From Hemicordylus capensis (lineage: Eukaryota; Chordata; Lepidosauria; Squamata; Cordylidae), in NCBI RefSeq assembly GCF_027244095.1, contig NC_069662.1, forward strand, positions 56,630,001 to 56,694,000: a stretch of 64,000 nt of DNA, in the 5' to 3' direction. Positions 22,901-33,285 of this stretch are shown here, piece after piece (the first letter of the stretch is position 1; the number at the start of each line of letters is the position of its first letter). Position numbers and translations under genes: made by a program. The notes under the pieces are model-generated. The model made no database searches. It had not been told where the DNA came from and was given only the letters and a program-made list of their open reading frames with translations.

Positions 22901-25900
22901 AGCAGTGGAGGGTAGGGGGGAGAGGTGGCTAATTGCATACATTGTTGCATCGTTAAGCCAATTGCACATGTGATTGGCAATAATGATTCAGATCTGTATT
23001 ACATTCTTGCATGGAGAACAGTAATGCAGAATTAAACCTCTTGCAAATGATAATATGAGTAGAGCAGGTACGCAAGAGTATGAGTAGAGCAGGTACGCAA
23101 GAGTATGAGTAGAGCAGGTTGGTAAGGGTGGGGAGGGGCTTTACTCCTCCACCTGACTGAGGCAATCTTCACTGGCCACACCTGGGCACCCTCCTGCAGC
23201 TATTGGCTCTCCACCACCCTTCATTATAGAACTGGAGACATTGTAGACATTGTTGAACTGTAAAAGGTGCAGAAGAGGGCAACCAAGATGATTGGGGCCT
23301 AGATCACCTTCCTTATGAGGCAAGGCTACAACACTGGGGGCTATTTAGTTTAGGGAAAAAACGACTGCAGGGAGACATGATAGAGGTCTATAAAATCATG
23401 CATGGTGTGGAGAAAGTGGAGAGAGAACAATTCTTCTCCCTCTCACATAACACTAGAACCAGGGGTCATCGCAGGAAATTGATTGCCAGGAAGTCTAGGA
23501 CCAACAAACGGAAGTATTTTTTCACAAAACGCATCATCAACTTGTGGAATTCTCTGCCACAAGATGTGGTGACAGCCAACACTAGTTGGAGGGCTATAGG
23601 CCACCTCCAGCCTCAAAGGCAGGATGCCTCTGAGTACCAGTTGCAGGGGAGTAACAGCAGGAGGGAGGGCATGCCCTCAACTCCTGCCTGTAGGCTTCCA
23701 GTGGCATCTGGTGGGCCACTGTGTGAAACAGGATGCTGGACTAGGTGGGCCTTAGGCCTGATCCAGCAGGGCTGTTCTTATGTTCTTAAAAGGAGGAAAC
23801 TGATTAAGCAGAGTTGTGTCTTGCTCACCATGATGTTGTCTTGAATCCAAACATCAGATCTGCTAAAGCTGTGATAAGATGTTGTCCTGGAAGAAACAAT
23901 TATGCAGCAGCTCAGTTTCTCCTCAACCCCCGCCCCCTGCATTAGAAGATTTTTAAAAGATTTAAAGTTGTGTTTTCTGCTATTGCTGCCCCACCCACAT
24001 TTCTGGGTGTCACTTTCACCAGTTTTTCTCACCTGAATGCTGCTGCATGTGGTCAAACCGCCGATCCCAATCTAGTACTAGCCGCACTTCAGTGTCTGGC
24101 TCAAGGGGAGTCTGGATGAAGTGTAGAGCATCTGGCCCTTGTCGGATGACTCTAAGCACTGGAATATCATTTATGAACCCCCGGTCATCAGGCTGGAAGA
24201 AACAGGCAAACATTACTGGCCCAGCTTCTTGTGGGCCCTTTTGTGATGTACTGTTCAGTTGTACATCACAAAAAAGCCATGTGCAAAACAAGCCAATTTG
24301 AGTTATTTGCAACTGCCAATAGTAATGGGATCCACTACAGAGTATGCTGGCAAAGGCCATTTTCTCCGCCTTGGCCCAACCAGATTCTATTATGACCCTT
24401 TCCAGAAACAATGTCTCATTGTGACACTTTTAATGAGTTCTTTGCCGATAAAATCTCTTGCATCCAGGCTGACTGGACTCTGGTATTCCTGCAGTCAGTT
24501 ATGGGGGTGGCCAGCAATTCCTCTTGTAGGATTAGATTGGATAAGTTTCAATTTGTGACTCCTGAACATATGGACAAATTGCTTGGAGCTGTATGGCATA
24601 CTGTCTGTTCTTTGGATTCTTGCCCTACATGGCTGAACTCATCTCACAGGGAGGTTATTGGAGCTGGCCTAATTGACATCATTAATGCCTCACTGAGGGA
24701 GGGCAGGATGCCTCCTTGCTTGAAGGAGGCAATGGTTAGACCTCTTCTAAAGATGCCTGCCCTAGATCCCTTGGGGATGGGTAATAAAAGGCTGGTCTCC
24801 AATCTAGTAAGGTAAGGTGATCAGGGTGGTAGTTCACCAGCTTTAAGCAGTCTCAGAAGAAATGGGTTATCTAGACCTATTTCAAACTGGCTTTAGAGTG
24901 GGTTATGAGACTGAGATGGCCTTGGCCTGATTGATGACTTTTGCCAGGGATCTGACAGAGGGAGTGCAACTCTGTTGGTTCTATTGGCTATCTCAGTGGC
25001 TTTGATACCATCAACAACGATATCCTTCTAGACCGTCTGAGAGATTTGGAAATAATAGACACGGCTTTTAAGAATGACTTAAGAGAGCACCTCCTTTGTC
25101 ATGAACCCTGCCGCCTATTAAGATCATCTGGGGAGATCTGGTTACAGTTGCTGTTGGCTTGTTTGGTGGTGACTCAGGACCAGGCTTTCTCTGTGGCTGC
25201 ACAGGGCTCTGGAATATGCTCCCTGTCAAACTAAGAGCTTATCCATCTGTGATTGCTTTTAAAAAGACCCTGAAGACACACCTGTATTCTCAGGCTTTTA
25301 GTTAAAATTATTTTAAATTATGCTTAAAATTATGTTTAATTGTTTTTATTCTGTACAATTCTGAATTGCTTTTTATTCTGTTTTTTACATTTGTTGTATT
25401 GTAAATTAAGTACATCGCCTAGGGATACACATATCAGGCGGTTTATAAATATGATAAATAAGTAAATAAAAATATCCAAAATAAGAGAATCACAGACACA
25501 AAAGGGATTTAAGAGCAACAAATCAAACATTTGTAACTAGATGGATCAATGAAAACAATCTTAAGGCATATACAATATGTTAACATAGGAACATAAAAAC
25601 AGCCCGCTGAATCAAGCCCAAGGCCTATCTAGTCCAGCATCCTGTTTCACACAGTGGTCCACAAGATGCCTCTGGAAAGCCAACAGGCAAGAGGGCTGTG
25701 CATACCCTCTCTCCTGCTGTTGCTCCCCTGAAATTGGTATTGAGAGGCATTGTGCCTCTGAGCCTGGAGGTGACCCACAGCCACCAGACTAGTAGCCATT
25801 GATAGACCATGAATTTGTCTAAACCCCTTTTAAAGCCATCCAAGCTGGTGGCTATCACCACGTCCCATGGCAAGGAATTCCATAGATTAATTATGTGCTA

Positions 25901-28900
25901 TGTAAAAGAGTACTTCCTCTTGTTGATCCTAAATTTCCCGACCTTCAGTTTCATGGGATGACCCCTGGTTCTAGTGTTGTGTGTGAGAGAGAGAAATTTA
26001 TCTCTGTCCACCCAATCCACTCCATGCATAATTTTATACACCTCAATCCTGTCTCCCCTTAGTCACCTTTTTTCCAAGGTAAAGAGCCCCAGATGCTGTA
26101 GCCTAGCCTCATAAGGAAGGTGCTCCTGGCCCCTGATCATATTGGTTGCCATCTTCTGCACCTTTTCTAGTTCTACAATATCCTTCTTAAGATTCAGTGA
26201 CCAAAGTTATACGCAGTACTCCAGATGTGGCTGCACCATAGATTTGTATAAGGACATTACAATATTAGCATTTTGATTTTCAATCCCCTTTCCCCTAATG
26301 ACTCCTAGCATGGAATTAACCTTTTTTACAGCCGCAGCGCACTAAGTCGATACTTTCAATGAGCTGTCCATCATGACCCCAAGATGTCTCTCCTGGTCAG
26401 TCACTGACAGCACAGATCCCATCAGCGTATATGTGAAGTTGGGTTTTTTTAATTATTTTATTTTATTTATTTGATTGATATACTGCCCTTCCAAAAATGG
26501 CTCAGAGTAGTGGACATCAAAACAACATAATTAAAATAAAAACTAAATCAATTAAGCAATTAGAATCATTTAAACATTACAATCATTGACATTAACATCA
26601 TTTAAAACCAACATTAAAAATTTAAAATCTAATCTAATTAAAAGCCTGCATATTCTGTCCCAATATGCATCACTTTACACTTGCTTACATTGAACCGCAT
26701 TTGCCATTTTGATTGAGCCATCTTATTTGTTTGTTATTTCTCTGTGTAAACCGCCCGGAGCCATTTTTGGAAGGGTGGTATAGAAATCATAATCATAATA
26801 ATAATTTTGTCACCCACCCACCCCAGTTTGGAGAGATCTTTCTGCAGCTCCTCACAATCTGTTTTGGATTTCACTACTTTAAATAGTTCAGTGTCATCTG
26901 CAAATTTGGCCACTTCACTGCTTACCCCAACATCTAGATCATTTATGAACAAGTTAAAGGGCAAAGTTCCCAGAACCGATCCCTGGGGGACCCCACTTCC
27001 TACTTCCCTCCAGTGTGAAAACTGTCCATTTATTCCTACCCTCTGTTTACTGTCCTTCAACCAGTTACCAATCCACACATGAACCTGTCCCCTTATTTAC
27101 TTGCCTTTGGTGGGGGACCTTATCAAAAGCTTTTTGGATGTCCAAGTATACTATGTCAACCAGATCACCTTTATCCACATGCCTGTTAACACTCTCAAAG
27201 AACTCCAAAAAGTTAGTGAGGCAAGACTTTCCCTTGCAGGAGCCATGCTGGTTCTCCTTCAGCAAGGCTTTTTCTTCTATATGTTTAACAATTTTGTCCT
27301 TAAGTATGCTTTCCATCAATTTACCCAGCACAGAAGTTAAGCTGACTGGCCTGTAATTTCCTGGATCCCCCCAGATCCCTTGGTCTGTTGTAGCCCCTAA
27401 AATATATTCTATTCTGGGTCTGACCAAGAGCAAATATTGGTACCTGTCCTCCACCTTCTGGGAAAAGAATAGTGTCTTGCAAGATGACATGGAATCCTTG
27501 CAGAGTCTCCTTCTTTCCTCCAGTTTCTGTGAGTAACTCTGCAGGGTGGCAGGAGAAGACCCGTGTGGTAAACTAGGGAAGGAAAAAAAAGGGAGATACA
27601 TGTCAGTGTGACTACTGGAGATGTGGAGGCCTTCAGGATTGGGGATAATGAACACCTAGAAAGTCTAGATCAAACAGATGTAAACTTTGTGAGCCAAATG
27701 TATGGGATCAGGGGCATAGCAAGGTTGGAGTGGGCCCAGAGACAAGATATTAAAATAGGCCCCTCGCTGATACACACACAAACACACTTCACAATATATA
27801 GTGCACTCACACTCACATCCCCATTATGAATACGGTGAATATCTAGTTCACATTGAATCTTGTTCATGGGGGCGGATCCAGCAGGAAATTACAAGGGGTG
27901 CAACAAGAATTTTCCCTCTATAAAAGATTCCCCCACATATACATATTGGGGCTTGGATTTTCTCTTTCTTCCAAGCAGGGGAGGAGCACAAGACACCAGG
28001 AGAACTAATAGGGCTGGGAGAAAGGTTAACCATTTTTTAACTGTCTGCTACTGCCAATCTCCAAGAGACTCAACATAATTCATAGAGGGTGCAACACGGA
28101 TGGGTGGGAAGTCATGTGATGAGCCTCTGGGAGGCCCTCAAGGCAGTGGGGCCCAGAGACAACTGTCTTCCCTTGCCGAATGGTAGTTACACCCCTGTAT
28201 GGGATAGAAAAAGAGATGCTGAATAAATATTTCAGCATAAGCCACCTAATGGTGCAGTGGGGAAGTAACTTGCCTAGGAAGCAAGAGGTTGCCAGTTTGA
28301 ATCCCCGCTGGTAACACCTATATAGGGCAGCAGTGATATAGGAAGATGCTGAAAGGCATCATCTCATACTGCGCGGGAGATGACAATGGTAAACCCCTCT
28401 TATATTCTACCAAAGAAAACCACATGGCTCTGTGATTGTCAGAAGTCGACACCGACTGAACAGCACAACTTTATCTTTATAACAAAACCGAATGTACATT
28501 AATAATGGTCTTTTGGTAGGCAAATTCCTTTCTGTACTCCAAAGGAAAGTAGAGCTATCTTATAAGGGTTTGGGGGTTTTTTTTGGCATGAGTTTTGTCA
28601 CAGCAATGAATATACTCAGCTCCATTAGATTTTACCTCTAGTTTAATGTATTTATATTTATTCATTTACTATAATTCTAAAATAACTTTAAAAACATATA
28701 TTCCCAAGACAGCTTACATATAAGAAAACAGATATAGTATTAAGAAAACATTTAAATAAAACTATTCCAAAACAAAGCTACAAGCAAATTACACTTCTGG
28801 TTAAATCCCGAATATCTGGTGGACAAAAATGTTTTCATTTGTCACCAAAACAAGACCACAGAAGAGCCTCCTGGGGGGATGTGTTCCAAGATCCAGAGTC

Positions 28901-29413
28901 CACAAGTGAACTCTGCTCTTGAAAGAACTTTTTCTCCTGCCATCACTTGCTTTCCCTTTGTTAAAGCATCTCCCTCCTCTCCTGTTGGCATGTGTTTTAA
29001 TTGGATTTTTATGTAATTTTATTGCATGACACAAGGCACTGTATCAGTTCTATTATGTGAAATACAGAGAACAGCGATTGCCTAGGCAGATGCATCTGTA
29101 TCTATAGAATTACACTATTTACCACCAGTGGGCTACGCATGGCATAGAACACACAAATAATGCGGACGCAGCCTCAGATGATAATGCAAGTTTCTAGTCC
29201 AATACCTTTTAATCTAGACAGATTTTGCAACTATCCTTGTCTATTTAGGCTGATACCTTTCTTAATCGGCAATGATGCAAATTTGCACAAACTACCTTTA
29301 CATGGATTAGCACACGTATAATTATATGAATTAGAGTCTCCCCTGCAGCCCATATATCTCGCTTCTTTCCACACCTGCTGTATCCAGCAATCTCGTTGAC
29401 ACATGAACGCCAT
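13795..29413 (-). CDS. AARSD1: Alanyl-tRNA editing protein Aarsd1, whole coding span (12 exons)
   Basis: A free-standing trans-editing enzyme of the AlaX family that deacylates mischarged Ser-tRNA(Ala) in the cytosol. Coding exons in transcript order: 29413-29375, 27572-27444, 24192-24033, 23886-23829, 21375-21219, 20940-20824, 20436-20306, 19443-19377, 17937-17846, 17357-17303, 14328-14234, 13930-13795. They total 1236 nt, 411 aa plus stop (human 412). Residues 1-110 form the AlaRS-like beta-barrel part, ending in HMQQHSG with zinc ligands H104 and H108. C208 and H212 of MCCGTH complete the CxxxH half of the zinc site. The C-terminus (KHGRFQGKA) is basic. The start MAFMCQRD equals human MAFWCQRD. 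Intron 7 must use a GC donor. Introns are packed with CR1, L2, MITEs and SINEs. Confidence 0.97.
14234..14328 (-). CDS. AARSD1: AARSD1 coding exon 11
   Basis: 95 nt, KTLIFLSVGDEKAAGLFLLA through EKLGP plus AG of R. The acceptor is CAACAG and the donor CAG|GTGAGT. Confidence 0.95.
14335..15100. other. AARSD1 intron 10, proximal part
   Basis: No exon or clear repeat is recognised. Confidence 0.4.
15107..15580. mobile_element. Tigger-like nonautonomous DNA transposon
   Basis: Left end TACAGTAGAACCTCGTTATC, right end GTTCTCCCGTATAA, with the CTGCGGATCC-type terminus typical of pogo/Tigger. It is related to the copy at 34964. Confidence 0.65.
15779..16072. mobile_element. Fold-back MITE with about 70-bp arms
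   Basis: Arms 15779-15850 and 16000-16072 are inverted copies at roughly 85-90% identity (TTCCAATACTTTTCTAATAT against its inverse). The middle is AT-rich. Confidence 0.7.
16492..16977. mobile_element. GC-rich TIR MITE, family B copy 4
   Basis: Left GGGTCTCACGATCAG, right GCTGATTGTGGGAATAGCCTC, with internal CGGGCTAGGCTCCCCTAGCCCG fold-back (positions 16929-16950). Confidence 0.7.
17303..17357 (-). CDS. AARSD1: AARSD1 coding exon 10
   Basis: 55 nt, KDGDSEFMNIIANEIGTE after the completing G. It is nearly identical to human KEGDSEFMNIIANEIGSE. The acceptor is ATGCAG and the donor GAG|GTGAGT. Confidence 0.96.
17636..17659 (+). repeat. Homopolymeric G tract interrupted by one C
   Basis: About 24 bases of G with a single C in AARSD1 intron 9 (C-rich in the transcript). 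A possible G-quadruplex on the plus strand. Confidence 0.7.
17846..17937 (-). CDS. AARSD1: AARSD1 coding exon 9
   Basis: 92 nt, SNLNLLRDLAVLTAHSFKTN through PLFVLH plus AG of R. The acceptor is TTTCAG and the donor CAG|GTGAGT. Confidence 0.95.
18366..18480. mobile_element. Half of a family-A palindromic MITE
   Basis: GGTCATTCACACAATCAAAA start and GTTGTGTGGAAACAAGG arm. It is cut where the family-B MITE begins at 18485. Confidence 0.65.
18485..18953. mobile_element. GC-rich TIR MITE, family B copy 5
   Basis: Left GAGGCTATTCTCACGATGGG, right GAGAGCCTCACTATGA. It interrupts the family-A half-copy. Confidence 0.65.
18960..19237. repeat. Long palindrome with 39-bp perfect outer arms around a family-A MITE
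   Basis: 18960-18998 and 19199-19237 are perfect inverted copies that run beyond the usual MITE end into flanking sequence (ATAGGTAACATCATAGGGAG). The inner arms are imperfect. Confidence 0.85.
19377..19443 (-). CDS. AARSD1: AARSD1 coding exon 8
   Basis: 67 nt, a completing G and then NGPEEHVEAVKRLQNSVKQ, aligned to human CGAEDHVEAVKKLQNSTK. The acceptor is TTTTAG and the donor AAG|GTACAA. Confidence 0.94.
20306..20436 (-). CDS. AARSD1: AARSD1 coding exon 7
   Basis: 131 nt, VIKLLGTEKGKKNKTNLVFL through EKAFTSLL plus two bases of K. The frame into exon 8 requires the junction AA|GCAAGTAC, a GC donor. The alternative GT two codons later shifts frame and loses homology. Confidence 0.93.
20824..20940 (-). 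CDS. AARSD1: AARSD1 coding exon 6
   Basis: 117 nt, 39 codons, VRSRGLPDDHTGPVRI through NMCCGTHVSNLSDLQ. It holds the CxxxH zinc half-site (C208, H212). The acceptor is TTTCAG and the donor CAG|GTGAGT. Confidence 0.97.
21219..21375 (-). CDS. AARSD1: AARSD1 coding exon 5
   Basis: 157 nt. It begins by completing W, then ELGRQRSTIELDTTSM, and ends GDPEVEM at phase 0. The donor is ATG|GTAAGG and the acceptor CTGCAG. Confidence 0.96.
21975..22250 (-). mobile_element. CR1-like LINE 3' end fragment
   Basis: CCTGCTGGATCAGGCCCAAG and TAGTCCAGCATCCTGCTTCA at the reversed 3' end, as in the longer copy at 25577-27360. Confidence 0.65.
22260..23050. other. AARSD1 intron 4 interior
   Basis: No exon recognised; AT-rich, no clear repeat family. 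Confidence 0.35.
23055..23119 (+). repeat. 25-bp tandem repeat, about 2.6 copies
   Basis: Unit ATGAGTAGAGCAGGTACGCA plus AGAGT at 23055 and 23080, with a partial third at 23105. The copies are identical, so recent. Confidence 0.9.
23230..23790 (+). mobile_element. CR1-like LINE, 3' part
   Basis: Encodes the end of a reverse transcriptase ORF (MIEVYKIMHGVEKVEREQFF, NTRTRGHRRK, WNSLPQDVVTANT), then the 3' UTR ending CAGCAGGGCTGTTCTTATG. 5'-truncated and no longer open throughout. Confidence 0.8.
23829..23886 (-). CDS. AARSD1: AARSD1 coding exon 4
   Basis: 58 nt encoding QHLITALADLMFGFKTTSW (human QHLITAVADHLFKLKTTSW). Acceptor TTCCAG, donor TG|GTGAGC. It lies just beyond a CR1 fragment. Confidence 0.96.
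24033..24192 (-). CDS. AARSD1: AARSD1 coding exon 3
   Basis: 160 nt. It starts PDDRGFINDIPVLRV and ends RRFDHMQQHSG, giving the HxxxH zinc-binding half-site (H104, H108). The acceptor is TTCCAG and the donor TCAG|GTGAGA. Confidence 0.97.
24395..25330 (+). mobile_element. L2-like LINE fragment
   Basis: The frame NEFFADKISCIQADW ... TCSLDSCPTWLN ... INASLREGRMPPCLKEAMV matches L2-type ORF2. The stretch around 25240-25310 encodes the terminal KKTLKTHLYSQAF-like motif, with internal loss and stops. It lies in AARSD1 intron 2. Confidence 0.75.
25577..27360 (-). mobile_element. CR1-like LINE, long 3' copy in AARSD1 intron 2
   Basis: Minus-strand RT motifs VPQGSVLGTLPFNLFINDLD and KFADDTELFKVV, the block around KMHIGTK, FFTQRIINLWNS-type terminal coding sequence and the 3' UTR. 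An unrelated AT-rich repeat (about 26435-26650) interrupts it. Stops and frame changes are present. Confidence 0.85.
26435..26650. repeat. AT-rich interspersed repeat (CCCTTCCAAAAATGGCTCAG family) within the CR1 copy
   Basis: ATACTGCCCTTCCAAAAATG and AGAGTAGTGG also start the repeats near 31690 and 62210. Confidence 0.55.
27444..27572 (-). CDS. AARSD1: AARSD1 coding exon 2
   Basis: 129 nt, 43 codons, phase 0 at both ends. It runs from FTTRVFSCHPAELL to DTILFPEGGGQ, the conserved substrate-loop region of the editing domain. The acceptor is CCCTAG and the donor CAG|GTACCA. Confidence 0.95.
27709..28197. mobile_element. hAT-type MITE related to 44933-45114, with extra internal sequence
   Basis: Ends CAGGGGCATAGCAAGGTTGG and GTAGTTACACCCCTG. 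The body shares GGCCCCTCGCTGATACACAC and CTTCACAATATATAGT with the 44933 copy. Confidence 0.7.
28241..28470 (+). mobile_element. BovB-tailed tRNA SINE
   Basis: Head GCCACCTAATGGTGCAGTGG, body GGGCAGCAGTGATATAGGAA, tail GAAGTCGACACCGACTGAAC. Confidence 0.8.
28480..29374. other. AARSD1 intron 1, promoter-proximal part
   Basis: No exon seen; AT-rich, with a degraded interspersed repeat around 28655-28790. Confidence 0.35.
29375..29413 (-). CDS. AARSD1: AARSD1 coding exon 1
   Basis: 39 nt, 13 codons, MAFMCQRDCWIQQ, ending at phase 0. The donor is CAG|GTGTGG. It lies in a moderately GC-rich promoter region. Confidence 0.9.
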
Positions 29414-29531
29414 GAAGGAAATAGCAGCGGCGGTGGCGGACAAAAGAGGATGGGGGACCGTTACTTGGTTTTTCCAGGTGTAGCAGCACTTTACCCTGCC
29501 CCTCAACTGCGAACAGCACACCCGACGTATT

Positions 29532-29539
29532 ACTTCCGC
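29532..29539 (-). promoter_or_regulatory. ETS-type site upstream of AARSD1
   Basis: GCGGAAGT on the minus strand about 120 bp before the AARSD1 ATG, in a GC-richer, TATA-less stretch. This is typical of housekeeping promoters. Confidence 0.35.
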
Positions 29540-30290
29540 CCGGCCTAAGGCGAGCGCAGGAGGACACTTTTACTCCGCTGTAGTCCGTCCTCATTTCTCT
29601 TAGTTTATTTCCGCAAGTAAAGGGGTGGATCCTAAAGCATAGACTCAATCGCTAGACTGACACACAGGACCTGTGTCCTGTTCCTATAGACTTTTCTAAC
29701 CAGGGTCGGAAATGATTGCTGCCTGCCCATAGAAATCAGTGGAGAAATGCAGGTTTTTAACATAGCTGATTGGACAGCATGCAGGTGTGTTATTCCCTCT
29801 CAAAAGGTAGCAAGATGGACGGATCTAAGTTCTGTATGCGATAGAGAGCGGAGTTTGGGCTTGAAAGGGAGGCAATTTCGGAAAAGCGGGGGGCGGGAGA
29901 CCTTTGCTGCAATTTGTTTTGTATGGGAGATTTTTTTCCCCCCTTTAGAATCTAAACAAGACTCAGTCCCACCTCTCCCTACTACAATATCGACAGTGGG
30001 TTACTTTACAAGACTTTCCTATGACGCTCCTCAGCCTGACCTCCAATCTGCAATATTAAAACTTTACCAAGACTTCAATAATAGCTGGGGTAGTTGCCAC
30101 AAGAGATGTCTTATGTAATTTCAATCAAGGTTACATTCTTTTATATATTAATACACTTGCCTAACAACTAGAATAAAAAGCCTTCTCTAGGGGCAACTTG
30201 CTGAGAATGAGAAGCAAGTTGATTTAATTGAATTTGTTTCAAGAGCAGGGCAAAGCTTTTTTCTTTTCTTTTTTGAAAGCGTATATATCG

Positions 30291-30649
30291 CCTTCTAGAT
30301 CCAACTCAAGATGTGTCTTTTTCAACGAACCTTTGAAACTGTCCAGGATTTGGCATTTACCTTTGATTTGTTCTTGGCTGGAGTTTTTCATTGCAGCTGT
30401 TATGTTTTCTTGGAAATTCTCTGCAGACTGTGTTTAATATGGTTTTTATACCATTGTAAACACCTTGAGTCTCTTGGTGTTTACAATGGTATAAAAACCA
30501 TATTAAACACAGTCTACAGAGAATTTCCAAGAAAACATAACAGCTGCAATGAAAAACTCCAGCCAAGAACAAATCAAAGGCAAATGCCAAATCCTAGACA
30601 GTTCCAAAGGTTCGTTGAAAAAGACACATCTTGAGTTGGATCTAGAAGG
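30291..30649. repeat. Near-perfect inverted duplication, 174-bp arms, 11-bp spacer
   Basis: Arms 30291-30464 and 30476-30649 differ at only four positions, all transitions, with no indel. They start CCTTCTAGATCCAACTCAAG and meet at GTAAACACC/GGTGTTTAC. No other copy is in the window. It lies between AARSD1 and PTGES3L. Confidence 0.95.
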
Positions 30650-30659
30650 AGCATAGTGT

Positions 30660-31685
30660 AGTGGTCAAATAATCCTGAGAAAGGGGGAGAGCATTTCATA
30701 CACCAGCATTGTTACTAAAAAGGCCAGTACCTAGTGGGCACCTGACAAGAAAGGAACCCAGACCCCCAGCACAGGACCTTAGATGATAAACAAAAAGAAA
30801 TTTCACACCCCCAAACTATTTAGGGCTTTTAAGGTCAGAATCAGCACATTTGGCTTAGCTGAAAAATTAATAGGTGGCTAATTGCACGAAGGGTTCCTTT
30901 CCTTCTCTGGATGAAAAGCATGATTTTGCAAATGTTAGCTATTATATAAACATCTGTATGGATATTATTAACATATAGTGATTAGCACTAATTAGCAATA
31001 GGGACAGTGGGGATCTGCCTCCAAAATGAGAGAGTGGGACCAACTTGGAGAAAGGAAGGAGACTGAGAGCTTTTTCCCAATGCCTCCCAGGACAGTATGT
31101 GTCTGTTATGATAGGCTTCTATGACCCAACAATGTCCCCTTTTGTTTCTGATTTGTGTTGCAACATTTGGAAACTCCTTTTGGGGAGCTGGAAGATTTGG
31201 TTGGTTGGTTGGAAGCTTTTTCACAATTTAGAAGGTCAGTTTTTAGATATTCTTCTTCATAAGACAGATTTTGGGATAGTCACAAGAAGTCATAGTGCCC
31301 AGTTTTCTCCAGAAACATCTTCACAAGTCAAATCAAATTTTATTTACATTCTTAGTCAATTACTTCACAAGTAATTCATCCCAGTGGCTGAAAGGCTTCT
31401 TAGAGCCTTAAGAGCTATGGCACAAAGCTTCTGCAAATACACTGCCATCTAATAAAGGGTGCAGAGTGTTGTGGCCCTTGGGGTTTGTAGGGCATATGTG
31501 TTGAACCAGGACTCAAGATTTGTTGCCTTACCTTGTGCATCACCAGCACTCTGTCTCTTATGCAAGCCTGGTAGACTACACTTTGTGTGCTGTCTACCTG
31601 AGGAATTGTCAGCTGACCCCTCTGGCCAATCCTTGCTCTTCCAACCCTATAAAAACTGTGGCCTCAGAGCTTGCTTTTCAGTCTG
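30660..31685. other. AARSD1-PTGES3L intergenic, middle
   Basis: No gene, no recognisable repeat beyond short scraps. Confidence 0.35.
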
Positions 31686-31689
31686 AGGA

Positions 31690-31925
31690 ACTTGATTGAT
31701 TGATTGATTTCTATACCACCCTTCCAAAAATGGCTCAGGGTGGTTTACACAGAGGAATAATAAATAAATAAGATGGATCCCTGTCCCCAAAGGGCTCACA
31801 ATCTAAAAAGAAACATAAGATAGACACCAGCAACAGTCACTGGAGATACTGTGCTGGGGGTAGATAGGGCCAGTTACTCTCCCCCTGCTAAATAAAGAGA
31901 ATCACCACGTTAAAAGGTGCCTATT
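31690..31925 (+). repeat. Interspersed repeat (GGATCCCTGTCCCCAAAGGG family)
   Basis: From CTATACCACCCTTCCAAAAA to CACCACGTTAAAAGGTGCC. Other copies lie at 40088-40535, 48525-48770, 51085-51220 and 62205-62705. Nature uncertain (LINE 3' UTR, SINE or MITE). Confidence 0.65.
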
Positions 31926-32974
31926 TGCCAAGTTAGCAGGCTTGTTGCTGAGATGGACTGCTGCCTAGCTGACTCTGCTCCCTCTGATGCTGCTCAACTT
32001 TCTTTAGAATTTGACCTGGTAGGACTACATCTCTGCCTCTGCCCCCTGGGAGTTCTCTGGAAGTTGACTTTGCCTGCTTTGCACCATGCTCCTGTCTCTT
32101 TCCCTTGGGCTGACACAGCCAGGTTCTCTGGGTCTTGGCTCCCAATGATCTGAAGCAGACCCCTACTGAAATCAGACAGGGTTCTAGAACTATGTAACAA
32201 CCACTGAAGAGTGGTTCATTTATTTTGCCAGCATTGGCAAGCAGTAGGATGATGATTGTTCTATATATTGGAGCATTTTATCAACATATGAAGTAAAATG
32301 GATTTGCTGAATATGCAAAGAAGCATCTTTAAAGTGGTGGTGCATTTGACTCTAAAAGCTGGATTAGAGAAGAGGAAAGTGATTGCGTGAGAGGTGAATG
32401 CAGCCTCCAATGGCATTCCTTCCTACCTTGTCAATATGCTGGATAAAAGTGCTGGGTAGGATGATGCCATTGAAGCCTGCACCCACCTTCCACATGATCC
32501 CTTCCCCTCCTTCAGCCTAGCTGCATATTACCAAAAATCAGGAGTTCACATAGCTCCCAAAACTGGGGAGGATGCTTGTCCTACTCAGTGGTTGTGAGAA
32601 CAGCTCTTCTATCCTGTCTCAGTGCCACACATCATAAGTAAGGGGTTCTGAAAATATATCTTTGTGTTCACTTGCAGCTAATTTCCTTAGTGGATCTAAT
32701 GAAACTTTGTGATGCTAGGTTTATGCATGTTTAGTTGCTTGGTATATAGCCTTTTTTGTTCACCATTTTCTGTGGTGAGGAATTTTGTAGTACCCTGCAA
32801 CAGTCTGAATTTACTAGAATACCCTTTGCTCTCTGTTGGCTTAGCAGCCAGCATCTCTTGTGCTTGTTTCCCTGTGTTGGTGGCAGTAATAGACAGTATC
32901 AGTGTGGGTGGGGTGGTAAATGAGCCACAAGTGCAGCTCACTCCTGCTCTCCTCTCCCAACTAGGCAGATAACC

Positions 32975-33285
32975 AGCCTGTATGCAGGCACGGGCCGTGA
33001 ACGTGCCTCGGGGGGCGGGGGCGGCAGGCAGCTTCTTTAAGTGTAAACGGAGCCAGTGCTCCGTGCTTCCCAGCAGCCCCTGCGGCAGGGAATCACTTCC
33101 GCTACTTACCTGGCTCCCACGGAGACGAGCCCCCACCAGCGGCCAAGTAAGTGGCGGAAGAGATTTCCCGCCACGGGGGCTGCTGGGCGGCACAGAGCAC
33201 CGGCTCCGTTTACACTTAAAGAAGCCGCCCACCACCCACCCCGGAGGCGCGCTCATGGCCCGCGCCTGCCTGTATGCCTAGGGTT
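32975..33285. mobile_element. GC-rich palindromic MITE
   Basis: Arms of about 130-140 bp meet near 33125. Both carry CTTCTTTAAGTGTAAACGGA, and the ends read TGTATGCAGGCACGGGCC and GGCCCGCGCCTGCCTGTATG. It accounts for the long ORFs here on both strands. Confidence 0.8.

Noticed and set aside
30311-30634. Two related small ORFs on opposite strands
   Set aside because: Both are translations of the same inverted-repeat arm, not a gene pair.
32696-33256. 186-aa minus-strand ORF
   Set aside because: It runs through the GC-rich palindromic MITE, and similar residues appear on the opposite strand because of the inverted arms.
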